Of a stretch of 64,000 nt of DNA, positions 1 to 12,290 are shown one piece after another. The stretch's first letter is position 1; each line of letters begins with the position of its first letter. The DNA comes from Eulemur rufifrons (Eukaryota > Chordata > Mammalia > Primates > Lemuridae). A program made the translations under genes and the position numbers. Location: the NCBI RefSeq assembly GCF_041146395.1, contig NC_090984.1, positions 87,059,114-87,123,113 on the forward strand. Reading direction: 5' to 3'. A model generated the notes under the pieces. That model was not told the DNA's origin. It made no database searches and saw only the letters and a list, made by a program, of their open reading frames with translations.

Positions 1-153
1 TTCTGTCATTTGAGGTCCAGTCACTCATTAAGACCTCTGGGAGAAAGGCTATCAAAATAGTAATCCACAAAGCTTCCGTCCTCCTTAAGGCTTTATCACC
101 TTCTCCACCTCTAATGCATGCTGGCATGAAGCGGCTGAAATGAAACATGCTAT

Positions 154-176
154 TATATATATATATATATATATAT
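154..176. repeat. (TA)n microsatellite
   Basis: About eleven uninterrupted TA units. It is likely length-polymorphic. Confidence 0.95.
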
Positions 177-1373
177 TTCTTCCCTAAATCACAAACAGTG
201 GTCTGCACAGGGAAAACCTTCCTTGTCCAGATCTGAGACTTCTTATTCCTTGAGGGTCTTTCTGGAGCCTTGAGAAAAGATAAGAAGAAATTGGACAGAT
301 CTGACACGTCTCCATCTTAGGAAGCAATTTTGCAGGCAGAACCAAACTTTCCCTCTAACATTCCATTGCCAGGGCAAAACTCTCCCAGCGTAGCTGAGAA
401 TGCCCCAAATTTCAAGGTGTTCGAATAAAGGAAGGGTCTGGGTGAGAATAATGTTTGCATGAGATAAAATGTAAAATCCCATCTATTCTTTCTTTTCACA
501 CACACACACAAAATTAAAATTACCTAGCACATTTTTCTAGCCTACTGCCAAAAATCTGAGATGGAGTTTTTTGTCTTGCTCTCGACTGCTGATGCTGGCT
601 TCCTTCAAGGCAATTCAGGACAGCATCTGGCTTACCTCATGTTTCACTGAAATACAGGTTCTGAAAAGCAGCCCGAAGATGACATTCTGGGAAGAGGACC
701 GATGTTGCATGCGGCGGGGGAGGGACAGGGAGGCAGAGGAGGGGAGGTGGCTGAGCAGTGTTAATGCAAATGTATTCCCGGGCTTATTCGCTGGCAAACC
801 CAGTGGACACCCAGCCATTTGAATCCAGGCCAGCGAGTTTGGCTCATCTTCTGCTGGCAAAGCACGAGCCCAGCACAGCGTCCTGCTGCTGTTGGCATGT
901 AGACAGCTGTCTTTCTTCATCTGACTCTCGCTACCACCGCCGCAGACTCAACAGGTGTTGCCAGGGACACAGTGTGTTTGGCAGCTGTCAACTTTCAATA
1001 ATCATCTCTGTAGCATATCCCTTTCTATTCTCTCACTCCAGTTCTTCCCTCTTCTCCACCCCCTTCAGAAACCCCAGCACCATTTGGGCCTTTGCAAAGG
1101 GCAGAGTCAGGCAAAGATGCTGATATAGGCACATGGTCATCTGGCGGGAGAAACCACACCCGGGCCTGCATGTGACCAGGATTTCTGTAATACAGGACAC
1201 AGGCCTTCGGGGGCCATCCAGTTATCCTATTTTATTCCCCTTCTGAGGTAAACTTGGGTTTTCTGTTTTGTTTTTGTTTTTTGCTTAAGCCAGTATTCCT
1301 TGAGGTTTGTTTTATGTGCAGTCAGATACAATCCATGGTGGTATAGGTTTTCACCATGTTGAAATTGTATTCT

Positions 1374-1396
1374 TCATCATCATCATCATCATCATC
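1374..1396. repeat. (ATC)n trinucleotide microsatellite
   Basis: Seven to eight perfect TCA/ATC units in unique sequence. Confidence 0.95.
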
Positions 1397-1467
1397 TCTA
1401 TGACATGGCCTCAAACTGCCCACAACTGTGTTCTATTCTTTTTTGGGGAGATGATTAAATTATCATT

Positions 1468-1585
1468 ATATTTTTATTTTTAATTGACTATATATATTTA
1501 TGGTGTACAACACGATGTTTTGAAATATGTATACATTGTACAGTAGCTAAATCAAGCTAATTAACATATGCATTACCTCTGAGGT
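1468..1585 (-). mobile_element. Old L1 3'UTR fragment
   Basis: The plus strand reads like the reverse complement of an old L1 3' region: 'tttatggtgtacaacacgat', then a match to the stretch about a block of 'gtatacattgtacagtagc' and 'attaacatatgcattacct'. It is short, diverged and has no visible target-site duplication. Confidence 0.7.
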
Positions 1586-1682
1586 AAACGGTTGACCCAT
1601 TTTTTCCTGAACTTATTTCCTACAATTTTTCATTAGCTATTAATATTTTGAATTCTAGCCCCCCTCCTATAAGCTTGGTGGT

Positions 1683-1805
1683 CTTAACCATGTTCTTTAA
1701 CTTTCCAAGCCTCAGTTTCCTCATCTGAAAAATGAAGATAAAAATATGTGCCACCTATATCAATGAGATAAAGTTGACAAAATGTTTAATGCTAAGTGCC
1801 CAAGA
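1683..1805 (+). mobile_element. MIR SINE fragment
   Basis: It contains the diagnostic MIR core 'cctcagtttcctcatctg' followed by an 'aaaatgaagataaaaat' stretch matching the MIR consensus. This is an ancient mammalian tRNA-derived SINE, heavily diverged. Confidence 0.8.
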
Positions 1806-2045
1806 TAATAATTCCCTTCTTCCCCCATCTCCTCCTGAGTTTCGATCTTAAAAGCCCTAGGCTTTAACTAACCGCCCTGAACTCCCAGAGACGGGAGGCC
1901 TCGCTCACCCCCAGCGTGTGCTGGGTGCTTGAAATGGTTCTGTTCTGGGGCTTCCCTCCCACTCGAATCAAAGTCAGAGCCAGAACACACGCTGGCCCCT
2001 GCAGGTCTGGGGAAGATGCCAAATAAATGTTTTTAAAAGGCAGAA
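1806..2045. other. Unique spacer
   Basis: Moderately GC-rich sequence between MIR and L1 pieces. No recognisable repeat or gene. Confidence 0.5.
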
Positions 2046-2047
2046 AT

Positions 2048-2145
2048 ACACAGTTATTTATTGTAACCTTGTTTATAATTCTAAATATTGGAAACCCCTA
2101 AATGTCCACCCATGGAGAAAAAGTCATTCCTTTTATGGTAAAAGG
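2048..2145 (+). mobile_element. Old L1 3' fragment
   Basis: It resembles the old-L1 ORF2/3'UTR region reading 'cattgtttataatagc…ttggaaacaacctaaatgtcc'; here it appears as 'aatattggaaacccctaaat' followed by 'gtccaccc'. It is short and diverged, and probably continues after the MIR into 2330-2570. Confidence 0.55.
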
Positions 2146-2164
2146 AGGTAAAATTAGTAAACTA

Positions 2165-2320
2165 GACTATTTACTTAATCACATATAGCCCTTACGATGT
2201 GTCAGAAGCTTTATAAATATTAATTCATTTTGACCTCATAATAGCCCAGTGTGGTAGATACCCGTATTTGTATCATATTTGCTGATGAGGAAACTGAGGC
2301 AAGGAGAAGCAGAGCCTGTT
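2165..2320 (-). mobile_element. MIR SINE
   Basis: The reverse complement of MIR is clear: 'cagaagctttataaatatta', 'cctcataatagccc' and 'gatgaggaaactgaggcaag' occur in consensus order. It lies between two pieces that look like the same old L1. Confidence 0.8.
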
Positions 2321-2329
2321 TTATACGTA

Positions 2330-2572
2330 CCACATGGATATATCTCACAAACAAGTTGCCAGAGTAACACGTATATGACAGAATTTATGTAAAGTTCACA
2401 AATCCACACGAAAATATGTTATTCATGTATACACATGTGTAGTAAAATTATAAAAACAAGGACAGGAAGAATACACACCAACTTCATGTTGTAGTTGCTC
2501 CAAATGAGGAGGAAGGAGAATGGGACTGGGGTGTATGCAGAGAAGAACTCATTTTATCTGTAGGATTCCACT
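2330..2572 (+). mobile_element. Probable old L1 3'UTR continuation
   Basis: The sequence 'atgacagaatttatgtaaag' followed by 'ttcacaaatccacac' and a purine-rich stretch resembles L1M 3'UTRs. No end can be defined. Confidence 0.4.
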
Positions 2573-2574
2573 TA

Positions 2575-3117
2575 TTGTATTTATTTTTTATTTTCTTTTT
2601 TCTTTATTTGTACAAATTTATGGGGTATCTGTGAAATTTTGTTACATGTGTATAATGCCTAGTGATCAAGTCAAGGTATCTAGGGTGTCCATCACCCAAT
2701 ACAACACACTTTTATTTAACTACAGTCACCCTACTCTGCTATCAAATGTTGAATTTATTCCTGCTGTATAACTGTATGTTTGTGCCCTTTAACCCACTTC
2801 TCTTCATCCTTCCCCTCCCTCCACTCATCCTCTCCAGATTCTGTTATCTATCTTTCTACTCTCCACATCCATGTGACCAAATTATTTATTAATAGCTCCC
2901 ACTTACAAGTGAGAATATGTGATATTTGTCTTTTTGTGCCTGGCTTATTTCACTTGAGATAATGACCTCCGGTTCCATCCATATTATTGCAAATGACATG
3001 ATTTTATTATTTTTTATGGCAGAATAGTATTCCATTGTGTATGTATACCACATTTTCTTTATCGATTCATCCACCCATGGCCACTTAGGTTAGTTCCATG
3101 TCTTTGCTATTGTATAG
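2575..3117 (-). mobile_element. L1 3' end (ORF2 C-terminus and 3'UTR)
   Basis: The minus strand at 2889-3074 encodes a recognisable end of L1 ORF2p: ESIKKMWYTYTMEYYSAIKN, ending in a stretch like DKYHIFSLVSGSY. The lower coordinates hold the matching 3'UTR (plus strand 'atttatggggtatctgtgaa'). It is 5'-truncated near 3117, with no reverse transcriptase domain and no function left. Its age is intermediate, judging by how well the frame survives. Confidence 0.92.
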
Positions 3118-3279
3118 ATTGACATTTAAGTTGTCTTCTCTCCAATTTTCAAGCTTAGAAGAAAAGGTAGATGTTTCATCTAGCAGTTATCCAAGAACAA
3201 ATATCTTCAGATGGTTCCCCAGCTCATGCTTCAGAAAAGATGACAACAGTCTTAACTGTTTAACCATGAAAAGAATTTT

Positions 3280-3293
3280 TCTTTGGACTTATT
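3280..3293. repeat. Alu target-site duplication, left copy
   Basis: tctttggacttatt; the identical right copy is at 3634-3647. This is typical of L1-driven target-primed insertion. Confidence 0.93.
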
Positions 3294-3633
<340 letters not shown>

Positions 3634-3703
3634 TCTTTGGACTTATTAATGTTTTATTTTCCTAAATTTATTGTTCACTTCCCTTAGTCAACAGTTTTCT
3701 TTT

Positions 3704-5441
3704 CTTTTCTTTTTTTCTTTTTACTTCAGCATATTACAGGGGTACAAATGTTTAGGTTACATATATTGTCTTTACCCCACCCAAGTCAGAGCTTCAAGCA
3801 TTCATCCCCCAGATGGTGCACACTGCACCCATTAGGTGTGAATATACCCATCCCATCCTTCCCCCTCCCACCTGTACAACACCCGAGGAATGTTACTACT
3901 GTATGTGCACATCAGTGTTGATCAGTTAGTACCCAGTTTGATGGTGAGTACATGTGGTGCTTGTTTTTCCATTCTTGTGATACTTCACTTGGTAGAATGG
4001 GCTCCAACTCTATCTAGGATAATATAAGAGGTGCTAGATCACCATTGTTTTTGTGGCTGAGTAGAACTCTACGGTAAACATATACCACATTTAATTAATC
4101 CACTCATGTATTGATGGGCACTTGGGTTGTTTCCACATCTTTGCAATTGTGAATTGTGCTGCTATAAACATTCTAGTGCAGATGTCTTTTTTATGGAATG
4201 TCTTTTGTTCCTTCGGGTAGATGCCCAGTAATGGGATTGCTGGATCAAATAGTAGTTCTACTTTTAGCTCTTTGAGATATCTCCGTATTACTTTCCATAG
4301 AGGTTATACTAGTTTGCAGCCCCACCAGCAGTGTATGAGTGTTCCTATCTCTCCGCATTCATGCCAACATTTATTGTTTGGGGACTTTTTGATAAAGGCC
4401 ATTCTCACTGGAGTTAAGTGATATCTCATTGTGGTTTGATTTGCATTTTCCTGATGATTAGAGATGTTGAGCATTTTTTCATGTTTGTGACCCATTAGTC
4501 TATCTTCTTTTGAAAAGTTTCTGTTCATGTCCTTTGCCCACTTTTTGATAGGGTTGTCTGATTTTTTCTTGCTGATTTTCCTGAATTCTATATAGATTCT
4601 AGTTATCAGCCCTTTATTGGATGTGTTATATGTGAATATTTTTTCCCATTCTGTAGGTTGTCTGTTTGCTCTTGTGATAGTTTCCTTGGCTGTGCAGGAG
4701 CTTTTTAATTTGATCAGGTCCCATTTATTTATTTTTGTTGTTGCTGTAATTGCTTTTGGGGTCTTCCTCATAAATTCTTTGCCTAGGCCAATGCTCTAAG
4801 AGTTTTGCCAACATTTTCTTCTAGAATTCTTATAGTTTCATGCCTTAGGTTTAAGTCTGTTATCCATGGTGAGTTGGTTTTTGTGAGAGGTGAGAGGTGC
4901 AGATTCTGTTTCAGTCTTCTACATGTGGCCATCCAATTTTCCCTGTACCATTTACTGAATAAGGATTCTTTTCCCCAGTGTATGTTTTTGTCTCCTTTGG
5001 CAAAGATTAGATGGCTATCTGAGGATGGTTTTATATATGGGTTCTCAGTCCTGTTCCAATGGTCTATGTCTCTGTTCTTGTGCCAGTGCCATGCTGTTTT
5101 AGTCACTACAGCCCTGTAGTATAGCTTGAAGTTTGGTAAACTGATGCCTCCCAATTTGTTGTTTTTGCTTAAGATTGCTTTTGCTATACGGGGTCTTCTC
5201 TGGTTCCATATGAAGCATAGAATGATTTTTTTCTAGATCTGTGAAAAATGATGTTGATATTTTAATGGGGATTGCACTGAATCTGCAGATCACTTTGGGT
5301 AGTACAGACATTTTAATAATGTTGATTCTGCCAACTCATGAGCCTCTCATCACTACACAAAGTCATGGAAACTAAACAACCTTCTGCTGAATGATTACTG
5401 TGTTAAGGAGGAAATTAAGATGGAAATCAAAAGATTCTTTG
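3704..5441 (-). mobile_element. L1 with inverted 5' segment (twin priming)
   Basis: The body (3704 to about 5340) is minus-strand L1: 3'UTR at 3720-4280, then ORF2 C-terminal coding seen in broken frames at 4304-4771, 4783-5154 and 5099-5311. Motifs include [20 protein letters not shown] and [19 protein letters not shown]. About 5350-5441 instead reads as L1 ORF2 on the plus strand (SWKLNNLLLNDY-like, then EEIKMEIKRFFE), from the linker between the endonuclease and reverse transcriptase. This arrangement is the known signature of twin-primed, internally deleted and inverted L1 insertions. Possible imperfect duplications: aacagttttctttt (3690) and aacaggttgctttt (5442). Confidence 0.9.
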
Positions 5442-5455
5442 AACAGGTTGCTTTT

Positions 5456-5693
5456 ATTTGCTACTGTATTGGCCTGTACACTGGAAAGTTCTGTCATCCA
5501 GAAAGGGATCATCAAAGCTCTCATCTGTTCCACACCTTTTGACTTACACTGAGGAAACACACATTGTGTCTTACAGCTTATTTTTTAAGATATATTTTAG
5601 TATCTCTAAGATGTATGGATGGTAACTTAACCATTGGAATAGGAGTTTTAAATGTTCTATTGTCTCTGGCTAGTTAAACATATGTTTAAGAAT
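5456..5693. other. Unique spacer
   Basis: AT-rich sequence between the inverted L1 and the old Alu. No feature seen. Confidence 0.5.
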
Positions 5694-6019
5694 AGGCACT
5701 GTGGCTCACCCCTGTGATCCTGCACTCTGGGAGGCCAAGCAGGAGAATCACTTGAGCTCAGGAGTTTGAGACCAGCCTGAGCAAGAGTGAAAACCCCGTC
5801 TCTATGAAAAAATCTAAAAGTTAGCCAGGCATGGAGGTGCATGCCTGTAGTCTCAGCTACTTGGGGAGGCTGAGGCAGGAGGCTCACTTGAGCCCAGGAG
5901 TTTGAAGTTGCAGTGAGCTATGATGATGTCACTGCACTCTACCCAAGGCAACAGAGTGAGACTCTGTCTCAAAAAGAAAAAAAGAAAAAAAAGAAATAAA
6001 GAAAGGAAAAAGAATAAAA
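5694..6019 (+). mobile_element. Old Alu SINE (J-like)
   Basis: Dimeric Alu in plus orientation with a decayed A-rich tail (5970-6019). It lacks the AT-rich lemur block present in the other copies and is strongly diverged, so it is an older insertion. Box A/B-like regions lie in the left arm. Confidence 0.93.
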
Positions 6020-6565
6020 CATTGCCAGTGCTTCTCTGTAGGACAATCTACTCTACGTGAGACCCATTCTGATTGTCACAAAGATGTTGCCAAACATCAA
6101 CATGAATTTTTCCCCTCTTCATTATTAATCTCTATACAGCATTGCTTTTAAAAAACCACCCCAGGCCTCAGTAGTGGGGAGGGAAGAGCCCATGAAACAG
6201 CATTATTCTCCCCAGCACATTCCAATAACTAGGCCAAGCAGCAGAGGCATTTCTGTATTGTAAGGACCTCAGTGATGCTGTAAAAGGCATCTTCCCACTC
6301 TCCAATATTGCCATTAATATGTAAAAGCTTAAGCTTGCTAAAAGGATTATTGCACATCCTATCTGATGGTAAACTGGCATTGCAATGATTACATATATCT
6401 TTTTGTCATTTTCTCATGAAACATCTTATTCTTGAAGAGTATAATTGGCCTCTTACTAATGTTAATGACTAAATTGGCATAAATGTAATACATTGCTTTA
6501 AATGGAAGACAAATTTGTAATCTCAAGAGTCTTGAATGTATGCTTTACAGCACTGTCCGTCATAT
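6020..6565. other. Unique DNA, nothing recognised
   Basis: No gene or known repeat is visible. A 70-codon minus-strand frame (6168-6380) shows no family features. Confidence 0.5.
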
Positions 6566-6568
6566 CCT

Positions 6569-6620
6569 GTGTGTGCGTGTGTATGTGTGTGTGTATCAGC
6601 ATACACACACACTACACATA
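6569..6620. repeat. (TG)n/(CA)n hairpin microsatellite
   Basis: A TG run is followed directly by a CA run. Arms gtgtgtgtgtat (6585-6596) and atacacacacac (6601-6612) are perfectly complementary around a 4-base loop, cagc. Confidence 0.9.
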
Positions 6621-6644
6621 CGAATTATATATAATAAATGCCTA

Positions 6645-6858
6645 CAGTTCACCTTCCGTATCCATGGGTTCCACATAGTATATTCCACATAGTTTACATA
6701 GTATTAGGTATTATAACTAATCTAGAGATGATTTAAAGTATATGTGCATAAGTTATACAAATACTGTATCATTTTATATATGGGACTTGAGCATCTATGG
6801 ATTTTGGCATCCTTGGGAGTCCTGAAACCAATCCCCCATGGATACCAAGGGACGACTG
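6645..6858. mobile_element. Tigger/pogo-like MITE
   Basis: A non-autonomous DNA transposon. The ends are inverted copies of the Tigger-type 'cagtt(g/c)acc…ccgtatccatggg' terminus and its complement 'ccatggataccaagggacga'. The left end is flanked by TA, the pogo/mariner-superfamily target site; the expected right-hand TA is not intact. The internal 'ggtattataactaatctaga' and 'gatgatttaaagtatatg' match the same family. A sibling lies at 14940-15056. Confidence 0.85.
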
Positions 6859-7059
6859 TGTATCTTGTTACGTTACTGTAACAAGAAGCACAAATTCCAC
6901 ACGTGGGTCATTAAGTGTAATTTTCTCCACCCTTGCTTCCAATATATCCTAGCTATTGGAGATAAAGTACCACATATCAGCCAATGGTTCGATGTATATG
7001 CTACTACCCAGAAGACAATGTCACAACCATGCAAGATGTCTCCAGCCAATCAACACCTT

Positions 7060-9489
7060 AGTTGAAACTTCAACAGGCTCTTCTAACATTTAATCTGGCA
7101 GGCTACTTCTGTCTTTCTGGGTGATGAAGCACATGGTAACCCTTTAGTCGTGAGTTTATTTTCACACTTCTTTTGCCATAAAAAGAGTCTCTTGGCCTGA
7201 GACAATTTGTGGGAGAAATAATGTTGATGGATCAGACGGTAGTGCTAGTGAAGACACTGCAGCAGACAAGGCAAAGCTCCAACCAATGTGTGGGTTACAA
7301 TAAGGATGAATTCCACTCCTCCCAAGCAAAGAAGGCAGGCATAGCTGATCTACCACCAAGTGGTTTCTCTGAGGTATGGTGGCAGTTTGAAGACCCAGCA
7401 TGTCTCCGTTGTTGGCAGGTTGGACTCAACAATGGCAGGAGCTAGACAGGACTTAATGAAAGGGACTCCTGGTATGGGGCCCAGGTTCAGCCTCAATCCC
7501 TTCTACGATGGCCACTGTATTCATGGGCCCACTGAGAAAGCATCTGGATGGCTAAGGAAAAGGCTGGCTGACATGCAGAGGACAGGCCAGACTTTTCACC
7601 TGTTTGTGAAGAGCCTCCTCTGTGGTAAGTGCCCTCTGGATGTCATTTACGAGGACTCAAAGGTACACACACTTTGTGCCACTCCCATGGGGTTTTCACA
7701 TACTTCTTCCCCAGACTTCCTTATTGCCAGTCTTTTATAGTCCTATTCCTTCTAGACCCCTCACCAACCATCCACACTGTTTGCCACTGTCCAGGAGCCC
7801 ATGTACATATACCATGTATATATCTTAGGCCACTTCTCTTTCCACACAGAGTGGACAATTCAAGTGTATTTAAGAGGCCATAACTAATACTCATCATGGC
7901 TTCCTCTACTGCTTTTTTCAAATTCCCCTCACCTTCAGTCAGCAACTCTGCTGGGCTAGACAGCTTGCCTGGTGGGTTGATCCCAACTCTTGTTTCTAAG
8001 GCCATGGCTACTGCACTTATACATTTATTGTTAAAATTGGGCATGGAAGCACCGAGAGCCACACCAGTGGTTATCCTGAGCACCAAATGTGTTCTTCCCT
8101 GCTCCCACTGTGCAGCAACAATGTTACCTGCTTCTGCTAAGTAACCATCCCATAGCTCCCTGCAAGTCAGTCCTCCTTTGGCACCACTCTCACCTTGCTG
8201 CTAATTGCAGTAACAGTACCTGCCTTGTTTCTAATGTTTAAGCACTGCAAACTTATAACCCCATTGTTCTCAGAAAGTCCAGTTCTGTAATAGCATCTCC
8301 ACCATCATCCTTGACCTAAGCTGGGAAAGAAGATAGCCACCAATGAGTACCTCAGTGATGCTGCTGCCCTTACCTTCCTGCAGAAGGTAGAACACGTTTG
8401 AGTAGTGGGAGTTTTTAGTATTATGCAGTATGTATCTTAGCATACTCCTTCATTTGTGCCCTTTGGTTCTTTTCTCTACTACCTACTTATTCATTTAGTG
8501 TGGCCATTGCTTTTTCCAAGCTGCCAGGAGCTCTCATTAGCCCTGTCTCTGGGGTCCTTGACAAGCCACTAAATCCTATATCACAAAAGATTACTACCAT
8601 TTCAATAAACTCTCTCTTATTCAGTTTTATGTTCTATCTTTGTTTAGCACTTTCAGAAACCAATCCCAAGCATACTGTTCTGTCCGTAGCTCCTTCTATA
8701 TTCAGCCTCTCCTCTTTAGCCAGCCTAGCACATGTCCAGTTGGGCTATGCTGAGATTTCATCTTTGTTATGGGTCTGCTTATAGGAGGGGAAGTGGGGAG
8801 GGAGATAGGTAGGCAGGTAAGAGGGAGACTAGCAGAGTCTTTGATTTGAGTCTTCTGCATGTTCTTTAATAAAGGGGTTCTATTATCTTCTGACATGAAG
8901 GAGGGCTCCCTTCTGCAGGCCAAGTGACTTCAGAGAATTTGAAAGTTCAAAGTTTTCCAATACATGTACGAAGGTAGCCCCACCCCAAATCACAGGGTCC
9001 CACACTGACTTTGATATGAAGCTCCACTACTTTTACAATTGAGTCTTGAGCCTGGTCCTCCATTCTGTCTGTACTTTGGCTACAAGACATTAGGGTTCCC
9101 TTAAATGCTAACAAGTAGGCCCTATGGTGTTCACATTTTGCCTTAAATTGGTCATTAATTACTGGAGCCTGACATTTTCTCCCTTCAACAAATCAATGGC
9201 ATTCAACAATAGCCACACAATTTTATTGTCCTCACAGAATTCTCTCTCTCATACATCTTAGGCAGTAGAGACATTGCACCAGACAGCTCGTCCCTCTCAC
9301 TTTTTTCCCATCCCACTTCACCACTGGTGAAATTTTTAACAATTGCACTGTGCCAGCATGCTAGGAGCTAACCATACTCCACTTACTGTCAGTGATGGTG
9401 ATCTCATTGCCAGTTGGCTGGTGAGTGGTCCAGCTCCACAATCCCATTTCAGAGTCTGGTTCCTAGGACACTTGCGGTACCAATTGTCT
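7060..9489 (-). mobile_element. Degraded class III (ERVL-like) retrovirus, internal part
   Basis: The clearest evidence is on the minus strand at 7162-7401, where the frame ends with SGQETLFMAKEV. This resembles the retroviral integrase core around its second catalytic Asp (the DQGT region), with that Asp and the following Gly changed. Upstream coding (higher coordinates) is scattered over broken frames of 73-121 codons. Only about 2.4 kb is left, so gag and most of pol are deleted or unrecognisable. It lies between a Tigger element and a probable LTR at 9490. Family assignment is tentative; it cannot make protein. Confidence 0.5.
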
Positions 9490-9890
9490 TCAGTTAGGTT
9501 CCTTAGAAACACATTCTGAGATGAAAATTTACATGCAGAAGGCTTGCTGGGAAGTGCCTTTAGAAGATGCACCTGAGGGGATTAAGAGGAAAGGACTGGG
9601 CAGAGGACACAGCTAACTCGCAATGCAGTTATCACTGAGGCTCTAGCTGATTCAGCAGAGAGCTCAAGAACCACAATGGTCCTTCAGAGTGAGTCAAAAT
9701 TAAGGCAAGGGAGCCAGGCCTTTGTACATCCATATCTTCCAGTTATTAGCCAAAAGCTGCCTGGGAAGGGGCATAACACTGGGTGGGGCATTTTCCAGTG
9801 ACAGACACATCTGTGAATGGTTAGCAGCCAATATTCTCAACAGCAGGGGGCACTGGCCCCGGAGAGTGATCTGAGCAGAGCACCACAGTT
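9490..9890 (-). mobile_element. Probable ERVL-type LTR
   Basis: The plus strand reads 'ggttccttagaaacacattc', then an interval like 'gcctgggaaggggcataaca' with 'ctgggtggggcattttccag'. This order resembles the reverse complement of ERVL-type LTRs. It adjoins the integrase-bearing segment on the side expected for a 5' LTR of a minus-strand provirus. No exact LTR ends or target duplication were found. Confidence 0.4.
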
Positions 9891-10984
9891 TTCATTATAT
9901 GTAGTTCAGAGTTTCCACTTATCTCTGCTATTCCCCAGTCCTATTATCCCTGTTTGACAGTCGACAACTCATTCCCAAGGCAGTACTCATCTCTCTGAGC
10001 CTCAGTTTACACAATACAGCCACTACCAAGTTTATCAAAGATGTGAGTGTCCCCCTTAGCAGTGCATTTCTTTTTACCAAAATCAAAACAGTGTCCTCTG
10101 GACTCTACTAGGGAATATAGTCAGGTGACAGGCTGTGAGCTATGCATCAAAAATCTACTCTAATATTCACACATCCTTGAGCCTTCAGGGCCCTTCTTCT
10201 ATGCCAAGGAAGTCCTGATATCTCCACCTTATTTCAGAAGCCATCTTCAAATCCAGATGTTGAAGAGCTATCCCAGCAAACTCTTAGCCTAGCCCAAGTA
10301 CTTGACATGATATTGAGTGTGGAGTCATGAGTAAATATACCCATGTCAATGAATGTAGCCTTATATTCCACCTCTTATTCTAAAACTATCAAGATCTTTC
10401 CTACCTGTATTCCCTACCTTTCCTGTCAGTACACAACGGCCAGATCTTACTATTCCTTTGCAGATCTTATTGGAATTAAGCTAGTTAATCAAGACTAGAG
10501 AATTATCAAGACTAGGAATCTGTCATGGGAAACTAAGGAAAAGACGCAGTCACTGGAATTGAGAATAAGGTAGGGATTTGGGTACAGGAAAAAGGTAGAA
10601 GCAGAAGGACTAGACAGATTTTACCATCAACAGAGGAAACACCTAAAATATGTTACCAATCTGGGATAACCTTTCAATTCTTGCCAAGGCTCACATTTTA
10701 GCAAACATGCTCATCAACCCTAGTCCCCCTAATGTCTTCTCAGCTAGGTCACCCGCAGAAGACCATTTAGTGTAAATTGAGCACAAGATCAAAGCTGGTC
10801 TAGCCATAAGAGTGACTTCAGATGCAGGGCTAGAGTTCCTTAAGTTTCCCTAACTCAGAATGGGATTGGTTCCAGAGCCAAAGGATTGGCTGAGCCTAGT
10901 AGAGGTGGACAGCTCAGGGACTTAGAGGCATAATATAGAATGGTTAAAAGAAGGGGGTGGGAAATAAGGTAGAAAACAAGCTGA
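9891..10984. other. Unique DNA, nothing recognised
   Basis: No repeat or gene is identified. A short direct repeat (atcaagactag, twice near 10487 and 10505) is the only local structure noticed. Confidence 0.5.
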
Positions 10985-11195
10985 ATTCTTAGCTCCTCTA
11001 CTTAGTAGGTGGGATCCTTGGGAAAGTTACTGAGCTCTGAGTTTCAACTAACAACACTCATTTGCTAATTGAGGGTGATAGCACCCATCTCAATGGGTTG
11101 CAGTGAGGACTAAATGAAACGTGACATGTTGAGTACTTAGAATCACACCCAGCACAGAACTAGTGCTCAATAAGTAGTAGTAGTAGCAGTGGTAG
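10985..11195 (+). mobile_element. MIR SINE
   Basis: Consensus landmarks in order: 'gggaaagttactgagctctg', 'gagggtgatagcacc', 'tgcagtgaggactaaatgaa', 'agcacagaactagtgctcaa'. It ends in a short (AGT)n run at 11174-11200. Confidence 0.85.
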
Positions 11196-11469
11196 TAGTT
11201 ATTGTTCTTACTATTAGTGGTGAGGACAGAGGATGTTGGGAGTAGAGAACCAAGTTGTTAGTTATAAATATTACCAAGAGAACTGTAATCTCTGGCTTAA
11301 CAATGGGAAAATTCACAGGACAATGCTATATTGCCAAGAAGAGCTATAAATGCCTTGGAGACCTGGGAGACCCTGACAGCCCCTAGCAGAAAAGAGCACG
11401 GCAGCAGAGTGGCGAGCACGCCACACCACACAGCAGATGTCAAGAATCTCAGAAAAGCAACTTCAATTC
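11196..11469. other. Unique spacer
   Basis: No gene or repeat recognised. A 112-codon minus frame (11297-11635) overlaps the start of the next L1 remnant and is judged a chance frame. Confidence 0.45.

Positions 11470-12290
<821 letters not shown>

Larger units (their letters stand above)
1..1460. other. Unique DNA, no gene recognised
   Basis: No repeat family or exon is recognised apart from two microsatellites listed separately. The middle part (about 680-1010) is more GC-rich than its surroundings. It contains four E-box-like CANNTG sites within 84 bases (CAGCTG at 904 and 982, CATCTG at 917, CAGGTG at 952). Short open frames on both strands (83-121 codons) have no family resemblance and are probably chance. 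The stretch could be conserved regulatory DNA, but nothing in the sequence alone proves it. Confidence 0.5.
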
